Source: an uncultured Lachnospiraceae bacterium
GTDB taxonomy: Bacteria > Bacillota > Clostridia > Lachnospirales > Lachnospiraceae
Reading direction: 5' to 3'
DNA length: 64,000 nt
Assembly (NCBI GenBank): GCA_947648875.1
Contig: CANSPM010000012.1
Location: 22,514-86,513, forward strand
Shown: one piece after another, positions 36,005 through 46,151 of the stretch
Layout of the letters: every line of letters starts with the position of its first letter
How positions within the stretch are numbered: the stretch's first letter is position 1
Translations under genes and position numbers: made by a program
Notes under the pieces: model-generated
What the model was told of the DNA's origin: nothing
What the model saw: the letters and a program-made list of their open reading frames with translations, nothing else
Databases searched by the model: none

Positions 36005-38383
36005 TTGCAAAAACATGAAATTCTAAAAACCTATTTCGGATACACCGATTTTCGCCCCGGCCAGGAGCTGTTGATCGACAGTATTTTGGCCGGGGGAGAC
36101 GTGTTGGGTATCATGCCCACCGGGGCGGGAAAATCCATCTGCTATCAGGTTCCGGCACTGATGCTGGAAGGGATTACGGTGGTGATATCCCCGCTGATTT
36201 CTCTGATGAAAGATCAGGTTCAGGCCCTGAACCAGGCGGGGGTGCATGCCGCCTATATCAACAGTTCCCTCACGGAGGGACAGATTCAAAAAGCCATGGA
36301 GTATGCCATGGGCGGCAGGTACAAGATCATCTATGTGGCTCCGGAACGGTTGGAGACCTGGGATTTCACCTGTTTTGCCCAGAGGGCCCGGATCAGTATG
36401 GTAGCTGTGGACGAGGCTCACTGCATCTCCCAATGGGGGCAGGACTTCCGGCCCAGCTATCTGAAAATCGTGTCCTTTATCAAAAAGCTGCACACCAGAC
36501 CTGTGATCTGCGCGTTCACGGCCACGGCTACCGGACAGGTAAAGGATGACATTATTGCCGTGCTGGGCCTTAAGGAGCCGCAGCTGCTGATCAGCGGATT
36601 CGACCGCCCGAACCTCTATTTCGGCGTGGAAACACCCAAAAATAAAATGCATTTCCTGCTGCAATACATAGAGAGCCATACCGGGGACAGCGGCATCATC
36701 TACTGTGCCACCCGCAAGAATGTGGAGAAAGTACATGAGATCCTACAGGCTCGGGGCATTTCCGTGGCCAGGTATCACGCGGGGCTGTCGCCCCAGGAGC
36801 GCAGTGAGAACCAGGAGGATTTCATCTATGACAGAAAGCCCGTGATCGTGGCCACCAACGCGTTCGGCATGGGTATTGACAAATCCAATGTGCGCTATGT
36901 GCTGCACTTCAACATGCCGCAAAGCATGGAGAACTATTACCAGGAAGCGGGCCGCGCCGGGCGGGACGGCGCGGAGTCGGAATGTATCATGCTCTATTCC
37001 GGGCAGGACGTGATGGTAAACCAATATCTGCTGGACAACAAGCCCCCCAACGAGGAACTGGGCCCGGAGGAAAATGAGGCGGTCCGGGAGCGGGACAGAA
37101 AGCGACTGCAAAGCATGGTTCAGTATGCCTGCTCCACAAGCTGTCTGCGCAGGTATATTCTGGAGTATTTTGGCGAGTACGGTATGCGGCGCTGTGAGAA
37201 TTGTTCCGCCTGCAAGGGAGAATACGAGGAGCGGGACTGCACGGAGGAGGCCGGGCGAATCATCGCCTGTATACTGGAACTGCGGCAGCGTTTTGGCATC
37301 AATGTGGTGGCGGGAACGCTTCACGGGGATAAACGCTCCAAGCTGCTGGAACTGGGAGCAGATCGCTGTAGCGCCTTTGGAGTCCTCCGGGAATGGCCTG
37401 AGGATCAGATCAAACAGATTATCCGGGAACTGGAACAGAGAGAATATCTGACGACCACACCGGACAAGTACGCCATTTTGAAAGTGGGCAGTCGGGCCCA
37501 GGATCTGCTGGACGGGAGCGACACCCTGATGCTGCGCTTTGCCCATCAGGAACAGGAAAAAGCGGAAAAGGCCGGGAAAGCCCGCAAGTCTGATGTTCTC
37601 AACCACAGGGGCCTGGAACTTTTCGAAGTTCTCAAGAGGCTTCGGACGGAACTGGCAAGGGAAGGGAGTATTCCGCCCTATATGGTGTTCAGTGACAAAA
37701 CCCTGACGGAGATGTGTGTATGCCTGCCCTTTGACCGGGGGGAGATGCTACAGGTGGCCGGGGTGGGAGAGCGCAAGTATGAAAACTACGGCGAAGTGTT
37801 CCTGAAAGCCATTCGGGACTTTACCCGGGGAAGGAAGGAGAAAACCTATTTCGGTGAACGCACCGCCGTCCAGGCTGCCAGGAGGCCCGCCGGAAAGTCT
37901 GCCGGGAATCGCTCCGTCAATGGGCAGGAAGGAAGCCGCTTTGCCGGTCAGCCGGCAGAGGGGGAATCTGCGGATGGAGAGAAGGCGGAGGATCGGACTT
38001 TAGACACGGCAGCGGTCGCCCCCGGCGGCGCGGGGAGCAAAAAGAGGAAACAGCCCTTTAGGCTTACGGCCATGCGGGCGGCGGAGTTTCGCCCCACGGA
38101 TGTGTGCCTGGCCACGGAACTGGCGGTGGAACTCAACCGGCTTGCGGATTTACAGACTGTGCAGAAACTCTCCGGAGCGGAAATCCTCCGGTATGCCACT
38201 GCGCAGGGCTGGGTGCGGGAGGTCTTCCAGGAGGGCCAGTGGAGGAAACTGGTGACGGAGAGCGGGGACGGCGCCGGGTTTTTCCTGGATAAGAGAGTCA
38301 GCCAGCGGGGGACACAATACCAGGCGGTATACCTTTCTGCCGTGGCCCAGCAGGCTGTTTTGGAGCATTACACGGATCTTTAA
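36005..38383 (+). CDS. recQ: ATP-dependent DNA helicase RecQ
   Basis: 'FRPGQELLIDSILAGGDVLGIMPTGAGKSICYQVPAL', 'DEAHCISQWGQDFRPSY', 'QEAGRAGRDG', Zn-binding Cys set. TTG 36005 with AGGAG RBS is a better start than 35930. Confidence 0.93.
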   Translation: MQKHEILKTYFGYTDFRPGQELLIDSILAGGDVLGIMPTGAGKSICYQVPALMLEGITVVISPLISLMKDQVQALNQAGVHAAYINSSLTEGQIQKAMEYAMGGRYKIIYVAPERLETWDFTCFAQRARISMVAVDEAHCISQWGQDFRPSYLKIVSFIKKLHTRPVICAFTATATGQVKDDIIAVLGLKEPQLLISGFDRPNLYFGVETPKNKMHFLLQYIESHTGDSGIIYCATRKNVEKVHEILQARGISVARYHAGLSPQERSENQEDFIYDRKPVIVATNAFGMGIDKSNVRYVLHFNMPQSMENYYQEAGRAGRDGAESECIMLYSGQDVMVNQYLLDNKPPNEELGPEENEAVRERDRKRLQSMVQYACSTSCLRRYILEYFGEYGMRRCENCSACKGEYEERDCTEEAGRIIACILELRQRFGINVVAGTLHGDKRSKLLELGADRCSAFGVLREWPEDQIKQIIRELEQREYLTTTPDKYAILKVGSRAQDLLDGSDTLMLRFAHQEQEKAEKAGKARKSDVLNHRGLELFEVLKRLRTELAREGSIPPYMVFSDKTLTEMCVCLPFDRGEMLQVAGVGERKYENYGEVFLKAIRDFTRGRKEKTYFGERTAVQAARRPAGKSAGNRSVNGQEGSRFAGQPAEGESADGEKAEDRTLDTAAVAPGGAGSKKRKQPFRLTAMRAAEFRPTDVCLATELAVELNRLADLQTVQKLSGAEILRYATAQGWVREVFQEGQWRKLVTESGDGAGFFLDKRVSQRGTQYQAVYLSAVAQQAVLEHYTDL

Positions 38384-38826
38384 GCAGCCGTGTCTTCCGC
38401 CCGCCGGTATTCCACTAAAGTGATCTGCCCGGTATGGGAGGCGGCGAAGGTCACTTCATCTATTCCCACCGGATTGTGGGCGCCTACATAGGGCATAAGG
38501 GTGAAGGTGATATGTACAGTGGGATTGGCGGACAGAGAAGCGGCCTTCAACTCTTTCAAGGTAACGTAGTACCAGGATACGGTGGGGATTTCTTCGTCCC
38601 GCTGGATATAGTAGTCTCGGCAGGCCTCCCGGATATGGCTCAGGTAGCTGCTAATCAGGGCCACATCCGACAGTGGCATGGAGTTCCAGTCGGATGTGAT
38701 CGAATCGGTCACCGGGTATTCTTTCGCCTCCGGCTTGCCGATATTTCCGGTGGAGGGCAGGACACAGATCATCAGACAGGCAATGCCCAGCATGGTCCGC
38801 AGCTTGATATGTAATATTTGTTTCAT
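38380..38826 (-). CDS. Secreted DUF3888-like protein
   Basis: Signal peptide-like N-terminus; 'LMPYVGAHNPVGIDEVTFAA'. Confidence 0.6.
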   Translation of the reverse strand: MKQILHIKLRTMLGIACLMICVLPSTGNIGKPEAKEYPVTDSITSDWNSMPLSDVALISSYLSHIREACRDYYIQRDEEIPTVSWYYVTLKELKAASLSANPTVHITFTLMPYVGAHNPVGIDEVTFAASHTGQITLVEYRRAEDTAA

Positions 38827-39103
38827 CAGTTTTTCCTTCTCAGCGGGTTCTTTCTATTATCCTATGTTTCTACCGGCAAAGTCGTGCATGGTACAGAGCG
38901 ATATCCGGATTGCGTTTCCGGGAGCAGCCGGGGCATCGCCCCAGACAGACTTGCAGGACAATGAAATCCGCGTCCAGTGAGATTTTTATTGTCCTGCGCA
39001 AAATCGCAAAATATCTGTTGACAATGCCGTTTCGCGGCGGGTAATATAAGTTTGTAAGTAGAAGATCCACATACTGATTGATGCCATATTGTCGGCAGAG
39101 CAG

Positions 39104-39156
39104 CAGTTGACTTGTCAAAGCAGCTGACTTGTCAGAGTAGTTGACTTGTCAACTAC
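39104..39156. promoter_or_regulatory. Three 17-bp-spaced operator-like repeats
   Basis: TGACTTGTCA at 39108, 39125 and 39142; third copy is a perfect 20-bp palindrome GTAGTTGAC-TT-GTCAACTAC (39137-39156). Confidence 0.7.
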
Positions 39157-39223
39157 AGGTACGCGGGAAAGAGGGAAGAATGGAACAGGCAGGCAGACAA
39201 TAGAATGAATGAGAAACGGATAG

Positions 39224-39254
39224 AAAGGAGATACCTTGTGCGGCTATCTCCTTT
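39224..39254 (+). terminator. Leader hairpin / possible attenuator upstream of ABC exporter
   Basis: AAAGGAGATA (39224-39233) / TATCTCCTTT (39245-39254), 11-nt loop, followed by T-rich bases. Confidence 0.5.
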
Positions 39255-39350
39255 TATTCACGCGGGGCGGCAGGGAGACCCGGTTGCGAGTATAGCCGTT
39301 TAGTCGGTGCAGCCTTACGGATAATGCGGTTTTTGGGGGAGAGATAAACC

Positions 39351-41267
39351 ATGAAACGGATGCTTCACTATATTAAAAAACATATGGGGATGTTTCTGAT
39401 CGCCGTGATGTTCCTCGCTGTTGAGACCTTTGCGGACTTGCTGCAGCCCACGTTCATGTCCTATATCGTGGACCGGGGCGTCAAGGGACAGGAGATGGGG
39501 GTGATTTTGCGGTACGGACTTATCATGCTGGGGATCACCGCCGCAGGGGCGGTGGGCGCCGTGGTGCGCAACATCTATGCCAGCAGGACTTCTCAGCTGA
39601 TTGGCAAAGAGATCCGCCTGGCGATTTATGAGAAGGTGCAGACATTGTCCTACGAAAATATTGACCGGCTACAGCCCGCTTCCATTATCACCAGGATTAC
39701 CAACGACGTGACCCAGATGCAGAATTTTATCAACGGGATCATGCGGATTATGCTGAAAGCTCCGGTGACCTGTGTGGGGGCCGTGACGCTGATCATCTTC
39801 CAGATGCCCCGGATGCTGCCTTTGATGCTGGTGATTCTGGTCTGCGCCGGGCTACTGATCTATGGCAACATGAAAATGGGTTATCCCCGGTTTGACAGGA
39901 TGCAGAGAAAACTGGACGGACTGAATCGTACCAGCAGGGAATTTTTGAGTGCCGTCCGGGTGGTCAAGGCCTTTCGGGCGGAGGAGCAGGAGCGGGAGAA
40001 ATTCGGGGACGCGTCCGGCCGGCTGGCGGAGGCAGGTATTTCCTCCATGCGGGTGATGGCGGTGTTTGGTCCTCTGATCAACCTCACTGTCAACGGGGGG
40101 ATTGTGGTGATGCTGTGGCTCTCCGGGCGGGAAATGACAGGGGAGATTGGGCGGCTGATGGCCTGCGTCAACTATATGACCCAGGTGTTGTTTGCCCTGG
40201 GCATGGTGTCCAACATCTTAAATTCCGCTGTCCGCGCCGTGGCATCCTCCGCCAGAGTGGGGGAAATCCTGGACGAGGTGCCCGCTCAGAAGGAGGCCGC
40301 AGAACTGGCGGAAGAGGATATGCTTTGCGCCGGGGACATGGTTTTCCGGCAGGTATCCTTCGCCTACGCGGGAACCTCCCGACCGGCGGTGCAAGAGGCC
40401 AGCTTTACGGTCCGGGCGGGAGAGACCATCGGCATCATCGGCCCTACCGGTTCGGGAAAATCCACGCTGGTCAATTTGGTTCCCCGCTTCTATGATGCCA
40501 CCTGCGGACAGGTGACGGTGGGAGGCTATGATGTGACCCGAATCCCTGTGGCGCAGCTGCGCAGGGAGATCGCCGTGGTGCCCCAGAAAGCGCTGCTTTT
40601 CACGGGAACCATACAGGAGAACCTGCGATGGGGGGATAAGCAGGCCTCTTTGGAGGATATATGCCGTGCGGCAAAAGCGGCCTGTGCGGAGGATTTTGTG
40701 GCAAAGCTGCCGGAGGGGTATGATACCCAGCTGGGCCAGGGGGGAGTGAACCTCTCCGGCGGTCAGAAACAGAGGCTGTCCATTGCCAGGGCGCTGCTGA
40801 AAAAGCCCCGGATACTGATTCTGGATGACTGCACCAGCGCTCTGGATGCCACCACGGAGGCAAAGGTGCTGGCGGGAATCCGCAGGGAGTCCGCAGGCAT
40901 GACCGTATTGCTGGTAAGCCAGCGGATTTCCACGGTGATGAAAGCGGATCATATACTCTGTATGGAGGATGGGCGGATCTGCGGCTTTGGCTCCCATGAG
41001 GAACTGATGGAGAACTGTGCCCCTTACCAGGCCATTTACCGTTCCCAGATCGGGGAGGAGGAAGCGGTTTCCGGCACGCTTCATACCGTCCAGGGAAGCC
41101 GTGAAGCCGAAAATCCTTTCCCGGGGAGCCCATGGCCAGCGGGCGAAATCCGGGCGCGGGATACGACGGGGACAGTTTCTCCGACAGCGCCAGAGGCACG
41201 GGACGGAATGACGGAAAATCCGGATTCGGAGAACACGCAGCCGCAAGGAGGTGCATATTATGGATAA
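39351..41267 (+). CDS. ABC exporter subunit (permease-ATPase) with atypical Walker B
   Basis: 'GPTGSGKSTLVNLVPRFYDA', 'NLSGGQKQRLSIARALL', 'ILILDDCTSALD'. Confidence 0.9.
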   Translation: MKRMLHYIKKHMGMFLIAVMFLAVETFADLLQPTFMSYIVDRGVKGQEMGVILRYGLIMLGITAAGAVGAVVRNIYASRTSQLIGKEIRLAIYEKVQTLSYENIDRLQPASIITRITNDVTQMQNFINGIMRIMLKAPVTCVGAVTLIIFQMPRMLPLMLVILVCAGLLIYGNMKMGYPRFDRMQRKLDGLNRTSREFLSAVRVVKAFRAEEQEREKFGDASGRLAEAGISSMRVMAVFGPLINLTVNGGIVVMLWLSGREMTGEIGRLMACVNYMTQVLFALGMVSNILNSAVRAVASSARVGEILDEVPAQKEAAELAEEDMLCAGDMVFRQVSFAYAGTSRPAVQEASFTVRAGETIGIIGPTGSGKSTLVNLVPRFYDATCGQVTVGGYDVTRIPVAQLRREIAVVPQKALLFTGTIQENLRWGDKQASLEDICRAAKAACAEDFVAKLPEGYDTQLGQGGVNLSGGQKQRLSIARALLKKPRILILDDCTSALDATTEAKVLAGIRRESAGMTVLLVSQRISTVMKADHILCMEDGRICGFGSHEELMENCAPYQAIYRSQIGEEEAVSGTLHTVQGSREAENPFPGSPWPAGEIRARDTTGTVSPTAPEARDGMTENPDSENTQPQGGAYYG

Positions 41268-43071
41268 GAATATGGCCACGCCGCCCTCCCAGCTGGGTCG
41301 GGCGAGGGGAGTTCCCGCCGTGAAGCCCAAAGATATGAAAGGCACGCTGATCCGCCTGTGGCAGCTGACCAGGGACCACAGAAAGGGACTGGGCTTTATT
41401 CTGTTTCTGTCCGCCCTGGCCTCCGGCTCCGCCATCCTCTCCCCCTACCTGATCGGAAAGCTGGTCAACAGCATTGACAGAGGGAGCCCGGGCCTTAAAC
41501 TGCTGGCGATGCTGGCGGCACTGTATCTGGGGGACTGGACGATCCGCTTTTTGCAGCAGTTTTTGATGGCGGGCATCGGGCAGCGGATGATCCTGCATAT
41601 CCGCACCAGCCTCTTCGCCCATATGGAAAAGCTGCCCCTGTCCTTTTTTGACACCAGACAGCACGGAGAACTGATGAGCCGTCTGACCAACGATGTGGAC
41701 AATATCAGCGTCACCATATCAGATTCTCTGACCCAGCTGATGATGTATGGATTTACCATCTCGGGCATTTTCTGCGTCATGATCTGCATGAGTCCGCTGC
41801 TCACGGTGATCGCGCTCTTTGCGGTGCTGCTGATCTTTCTGCTGACCCGGGCGGTGACCAGACGGACAAAGGTGCTCTTTCGCCAGCAGCAGGCCATTCT
41901 GGGAAAACTGAACGGCCAGGTGGAGGAAAGTGTCTCCGGCATCAGCATGGTCAAAGCGTTCGGCCAGGAGCGGGAGATGGTGGAACAATTCATAGAGAAC
42001 AATGACGCTTTCTGCCAGGTGGCCACCAGGGCCCAGATCGCCTCTGGCTACTTGATGCCCATGATGAACGTGATCAACAATCTGACCTATGTGCTGATTG
42101 CCATTGCCAGCGGCGTGATGGCGCTGGAGGGGAGACTGACTGTGGGAGATATCTCCAGTTTTCTGCTGTATTCCCGACAGTTTTCCCGGCCCTTTGTGGA
42201 GATTGCCAATATTTACAATAATTTTCAGACGGCGGTGGCGGGGGCGGAACGGATCATAGAAATTCTGGATGAAATCTGTGAGCCGGAGGATGTGTCCGGG
42301 GCCATAAGCGCGGAGCACATACGCGGAGCCGTGTGCTTTCAGAATGTGACTTTCGGCTATCGGCCCGATAAGCCTGTTTTACAGAATATCAACCTGGAGA
42401 TCCCGGCGGGAACCAGGGTGGCGGTGGCGGGTCCCACGGGTTCGGGAAAGACCACGCTGATCAATCTGTTGACCCGTTTCTATGACGTGCGGGAGGGGGC
42501 CATTTTGCTGGACGGCCGTGACCTGCGGGAATACCGTATGGGCGATCTGCGCCGGGCCTTCGGCGTGGTGCTCCAGGATACGGCGCTTTTTGGCGCTTCC
42601 ATTCGGGATAATATCAGCTATGGTCATGAGAACGTGTCCATGGAGGAGATTCAGGCTGCGGCGGAAGTGGCGGGGGCAGACAGTTTTATTCGTCGGCTTC
42701 CCCAAGGTTATGATACAGTGCTGTACCAGGGAGGCGCCGAACTGAGTCAGGGAGAGAGGCAGCTGCTGACTATTGCCAGAGCGGTGCTGCAACGCGCTCC
42801 CATTATGATTTTGGATGAGGCCACCAGCAGCGTGGACACAGTGACAGAACAGCATATTCGCCGGGCTATGCTGGCCATCACCCGGGGCCGCACATCCTTT
42901 ATCATCGCCCATCGTCTCTCCACTATACGGGATTCGGATTTGATCCTGCTGGTCAGAGACGGACGGATTGCCGAGCAGGGCACCCATCGGCAGCTGATGG
43001 CTCTGAACGGGGAATACGCGCAGATGTACCTGACCCAGACGGGACAGGCGGAGGACGCGAAAATATTGTAA
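41263..43071 (+). CDS. ABC exporter subunit (permease-ATPase), canonical Walker B
   Basis: 'GPTGSGKTTLINLLTRFYDV', 'LSQGERQLLTIARAVL', 'MILDEATSSVD'. Confidence 0.9.
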   Translation, partial: DKNMATPPSQLGRARGVPAVKPKDMKGTLIRLWQLTRDHRKGLGFILFLSALASGSAILSPYLIGKLVNSIDRGSPGLKLLAMLAALYLGDWTIRFLQQFLMAGIGQRMILHIRTSLFAHMEKLPLSFFDTRQHGELMSRLTNDVDNISVTISDSLTQLMMYGFTISGIFCVMICMSPLLTVIALFAVLLIFLLTRAVTRRTKVLFRQQQAILGKLNGQVEESVSGISMVKAFGQEREMVEQFIENNDAFCQVATRAQIASGYLMPMMNVINNLTYVLIAIASGVMALEGRLTVGDISSFLLYSRQFSRPFVEIANIYNNFQTAVAGAERIIEILDEICEPEDVSGAISAEHIRGAVCFQNVTFGYRPDKPVLQNINLEIPAGTRVAVAGPTGSGKTTLINLLTRFYDVREGAILLDGRDLREYRMGDLRRAFGVVLQDTALFGASIRDNISYGHENVSMEEIQAAAEVAGADSFIRRLPQGYDTVLYQGGAELSQGERQLLTIARAVLQRAPIMILDEATSSVDTVTEQHIRRAMLAITRGRTSFIIAHRLSTIRDSDLILLVRDGRIAEQGTHRQLMALNGEYAQMYLTQTGQAEDAKIL

Positions 43072-43078
43072 GATAGAT

Positions 43079-43107
43079 TTGACGATCTTTCGGAATGGTG
43101 TTATGAT
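43079..43107 (+). promoter_or_regulatory. Sigma-A-type promoter
   Basis: TTGACG, 17-bp spacer, TATGAT upstream of the histidine kinase. Confidence 0.55.
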
Positions 43108-43146
43108 AAAATCAAATGTAGTCTATAAAAAAGGAGCTAAACGTCC

Positions 43147-46119
43147 ATGGGGCAAATAAACAAAAGCAAGATATTTAAAAAACTCAGAACCAATATCATA
43201 GTCCTTGCCATGTTTACGGGTTTTATTATAGCATGTATATTTTTCATGCGAGCTATTATTATGAGCAATTCCGAAAAACTGGGGAGAAATCTGGTTACCA
43301 ATTACTCGGCCACCGAGATCTCCAATCTGGCTGCCTTTGAATCTTTTCTGACACTGAGTACGGATTATGTGGAATCTTATGAGGCAAAGGACGCCACGCT
43401 GGAGGAGATGCAGGACGGGTTTGATATTATTATGAACGGTCTGATGGAGATGTTTGGAGAAGAGAATATCTCCATTTACGGAAAAGTTCTGGGCGGCACC
43501 CACACAGTCTCCTATGGACTTCCTGTGGAGGATGTGGACGGTTATGTGGCCAGACAGCAGGAATACTATGTGAACATGACGGAGACCGGCGGAGAAGTCT
43601 TTGTGTCTTCAGCTTATATAGACGAAGAGAGCGGTATGCCGCTTATTACGATCTCACAGATGATTCCCGACAGTGGCAGCTTTCTGGCCATGGATATCCA
43701 GTTTTCCGGCTTTGAGGCCAACAATGTAGAGATGGATCTGCCCAATTTGTCCAGCTATTATCTGTGTGATCAAAACGGAACGCTGTTCTTCTATAAAACA
43801 CCTCTGCAACATACATATGAGGAGTTTCAGGAATTTATGGATTCTCTTCACACCAGGATGGATCTGGAGACAGGGGACGGCGCCTTAGAGCGGATCATCG
43901 CCATGGATAACCACGAGCGAAACGTGTACTATCATACGCTGGACAACGGCTGGGTTGCCATTCTCACGATTCCGGAGGCCGAACTGCTGGCAGATGTGGA
44001 TACCTTCAACAAGATCAGTATATTGATCATTTTATTGGGGCTGGTCGCGGTGGTGGTCATAGGCGTTCGGGACTACAATAAGGAACTCCAGACCCAGAAG
44101 CTGATATCAGAGAGAGAATCCATCGTCAAAAGCAACCGTATTTCCCAGAGAGCCATGGCCAGCACGGCCCTGACTTACCAGGCCGTCTATTATGTGGATT
44201 TGCAGGATTTAAGCTGTCGGCTGATCTACCCCATCGGGGAGAACGATGATCCTCAAGACTATGAGACGATGCTGGCGGCGCAGTTCGGAAAAGAAAATAT
44301 TATGGAGGACTGTCTGGAGGAGGTCAGAGCGTTTCTGGCCCCGGAGCATATTGCCCGGGAATTGTTGGGCAAAGATCATGTCAATTTGAAATACTGCCAG
44401 AAAAAGGCCAACGGAGAGAATGAATGGTGCCAGATTTCTCTGGTAGTTTCCGAGTCGGAGAACGGGAAGCCGTTGGCTGTCACTATGACAGTCCGCAACA
44501 TAGATGAGATGATCAAGAACGAGGAAGCGCAGAAGGAGTTGTTTGCCCTTGCGGCGGAGCGGGCGGAGGCGGCCAACTATGCCAAGTCCGATTTCCTCTC
44601 CAAGATGAGTCATGATATCCGTACTCCCATGAATGCCATCATCGGTATGACAGCCATTGCGGGAGCCCATATTGATGACCGGGACAGAGTGGTGGACTGC
44701 CTCTCCAAAATCACGGTTGCCAGCCGTCATCTCCTTTCCCTCATCAACGAGGTTCTGGACATGAGCCGTATCGAGAGCGGCAAGGTTACGCTGGCGGAGG
44801 AGGACTTCAACCTGTCCCAGCTGATTGAAAATCTGCTTACCATGGTGAAGCCTCTGGCCAAGGAACACGGGCATGAACTGAATGTGAAGATCAACAATAT
44901 TTCCCATGAGAATGTATTCGGGGACAGTCTGCGCATCCAGCAGGTCTTTGTAAACATTGTGGGCAATTCGGTGAAATATACGCCGGACGGCGGCAATATT
45001 GACATTACCATCTTTGAAAAACCCACCAACAAAAGGCGGGTGGGGTGCTATGAGTTTGTCTTTGAGGACAATGGTATAGGTATGTCCCAGGAGTTTGTGG
45101 AGAAGATCTTCCATCCCTTTGAGCGCTCGGATGATGAGCGGGCGTTGAAGGTTCAGGGCACTGGCCTGGGCATGGCCATCACCAAAAACATTGTCAATAT
45201 GATGAACGGCGATATCAAGGTGGAGAGCAAACTTGGCGTAGGCTCCAAATTCACGGTCACCATCTATTTGAAACTACAGGATGAGGACCTGACCTCCACG
45301 GAAGAACTGGAAAAGCTGCCGGTGCTGGTGGTGGACGATGACGAAGATGTATGCAGGAGTACGGCGGATATCCTGCGGGATATCGGCATGGAGAGTGAAT
45401 GGATTACTTCCGGCGAGGCTGCGGTGGCCCGGGTGGTGGAACGGCATGAGGCGGGAAACGGCTTCTTTGCCGTGATTGTGGACTGGATGATGCCCGGAAT
45501 GGACGGCGTGGAGACCACCCGCGCCATCCGCGAGAACGTGGGGAGCGATATTCCCATCGTGGTTTTTTCCTCCTACGACTGGACGGAGATCGAGTCGGAG
45601 GCAAGGGCGGCGGGCGTGGATACCTTTATCGCCAAGCCGTTGTTCAAGTCCAGGCTTATATCGGTGTTTAAGGAGATTGTCAACGGCGACACGGAGGAGG
45701 ATACCAGGGATGTGCTCTCGGACATCGCGGAGATGGACTATTCCGGCAAAAGGGTGCTGCTGGTGGAAGACAATGAATTGAACAGAGAGATTGCCCAGGA
45801 GATTCTGGGTATGACAGGACTACAGATCGAGACTGCCGAAAACGGCAGGATCGCGCTGGATATGGTGGCAGCCTCCGAAGACGGATACTATGACCTGGTA
45901 TTTATGGATATTCAGATGCCGATTATGAACGGTTATGATTCGGCAAAAGGGATTCGCGCGCTGGGCAGGGCTTACACGGATAAGATGCCCATTATCGCCA
46001 TGACCGCCAATGCGTTTGCAGAGGACGTGATAATGGCTAAGGATGTGGGTATGAACGAGCATATTGCCAAGCCGCTGGACATGGACAAACTGGAGGCGAT
46101 ACTTAGAAAATGGTTATAA
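43147..46119 (+). CDS. Hybrid sensor histidine kinase with two receiver domains
   Basis: 'KSDFLSKMSHDIRTPMNAIIGM' H-box, 'GTGLGMAITKNIV', receivers 'VLVVDDDEDV' and 'VLLVEDNELNREIA'. Confidence 0.93.
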   Translation: MGQINKSKIFKKLRTNIIVLAMFTGFIIACIFFMRAIIMSNSEKLGRNLVTNYSATEISNLAAFESFLTLSTDYVESYEAKDATLEEMQDGFDIIMNGLMEMFGEENISIYGKVLGGTHTVSYGLPVEDVDGYVARQQEYYVNMTETGGEVFVSSAYIDEESGMPLITISQMIPDSGSFLAMDIQFSGFEANNVEMDLPNLSSYYLCDQNGTLFFYKTPLQHTYEEFQEFMDSLHTRMDLETGDGALERIIAMDNHERNVYYHTLDNGWVAILTIPEAELLADVDTFNKISILIILLGLVAVVVIGVRDYNKELQTQKLISERESIVKSNRISQRAMASTALTYQAVYYVDLQDLSCRLIYPIGENDDPQDYETMLAAQFGKENIMEDCLEEVRAFLAPEHIARELLGKDHVNLKYCQKKANGENEWCQISLVVSESENGKPLAVTMTVRNIDEMIKNEEAQKELFALAAERAEAANYAKSDFLSKMSHDIRTPMNAIIGMTAIAGAHIDDRDRVVDCLSKITVASRHLLSLINEVLDMSRIESGKVTLAEEDFNLSQLIENLLTMVKPLAKEHGHELNVKINNISHENVFGDSLRIQQVFVNIVGNSVKYTPDGGNIDITIFEKPTNKRRVGCYEFVFEDNGIGMSQEFVEKIFHPFERSDDERALKVQGTGLGMAITKNIVNMMNGDIKVESKLGVGSKFTVTIYLKLQDEDLTSTEELEKLPVLVVDDDEDVCRSTADILRDIGMESEWITSGEAAVARVVERHEAGNGFFAVIVDWMMPGMDGVETTRAIRENVGSDIPIVVFSSYDWTEIESEARAAGVDTFIAKPLFKSRLISVFKEIVNGDTEEDTRDVLSDIAEMDYSGKRVLLVEDNELNREIAQEILGMTGLQIETAENGRIALDMVAASEDGYYDLVFMDIQMPIMNGYDSAKGIRALGRAYTDKMPIIAMTANAFAEDVIMAKDVGMNEHIAKPLDMDKLEAILRKWL

Positions 46120-46151
46120 ACTATTCGGAAATCGGAGGCGGAAAGAAATAG

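Noticed and set aside
40218-41664. Long minus-strand ORFs (405 aa and 354 aa) opposite the ABC exporter genes
   Set aside because: Fully antisense to strongly supported ABC transporter genes; translations are Pro/Arg/His-rich with no recognisable motifs, typical of shadow ORFs in GC-rich coding DNA.
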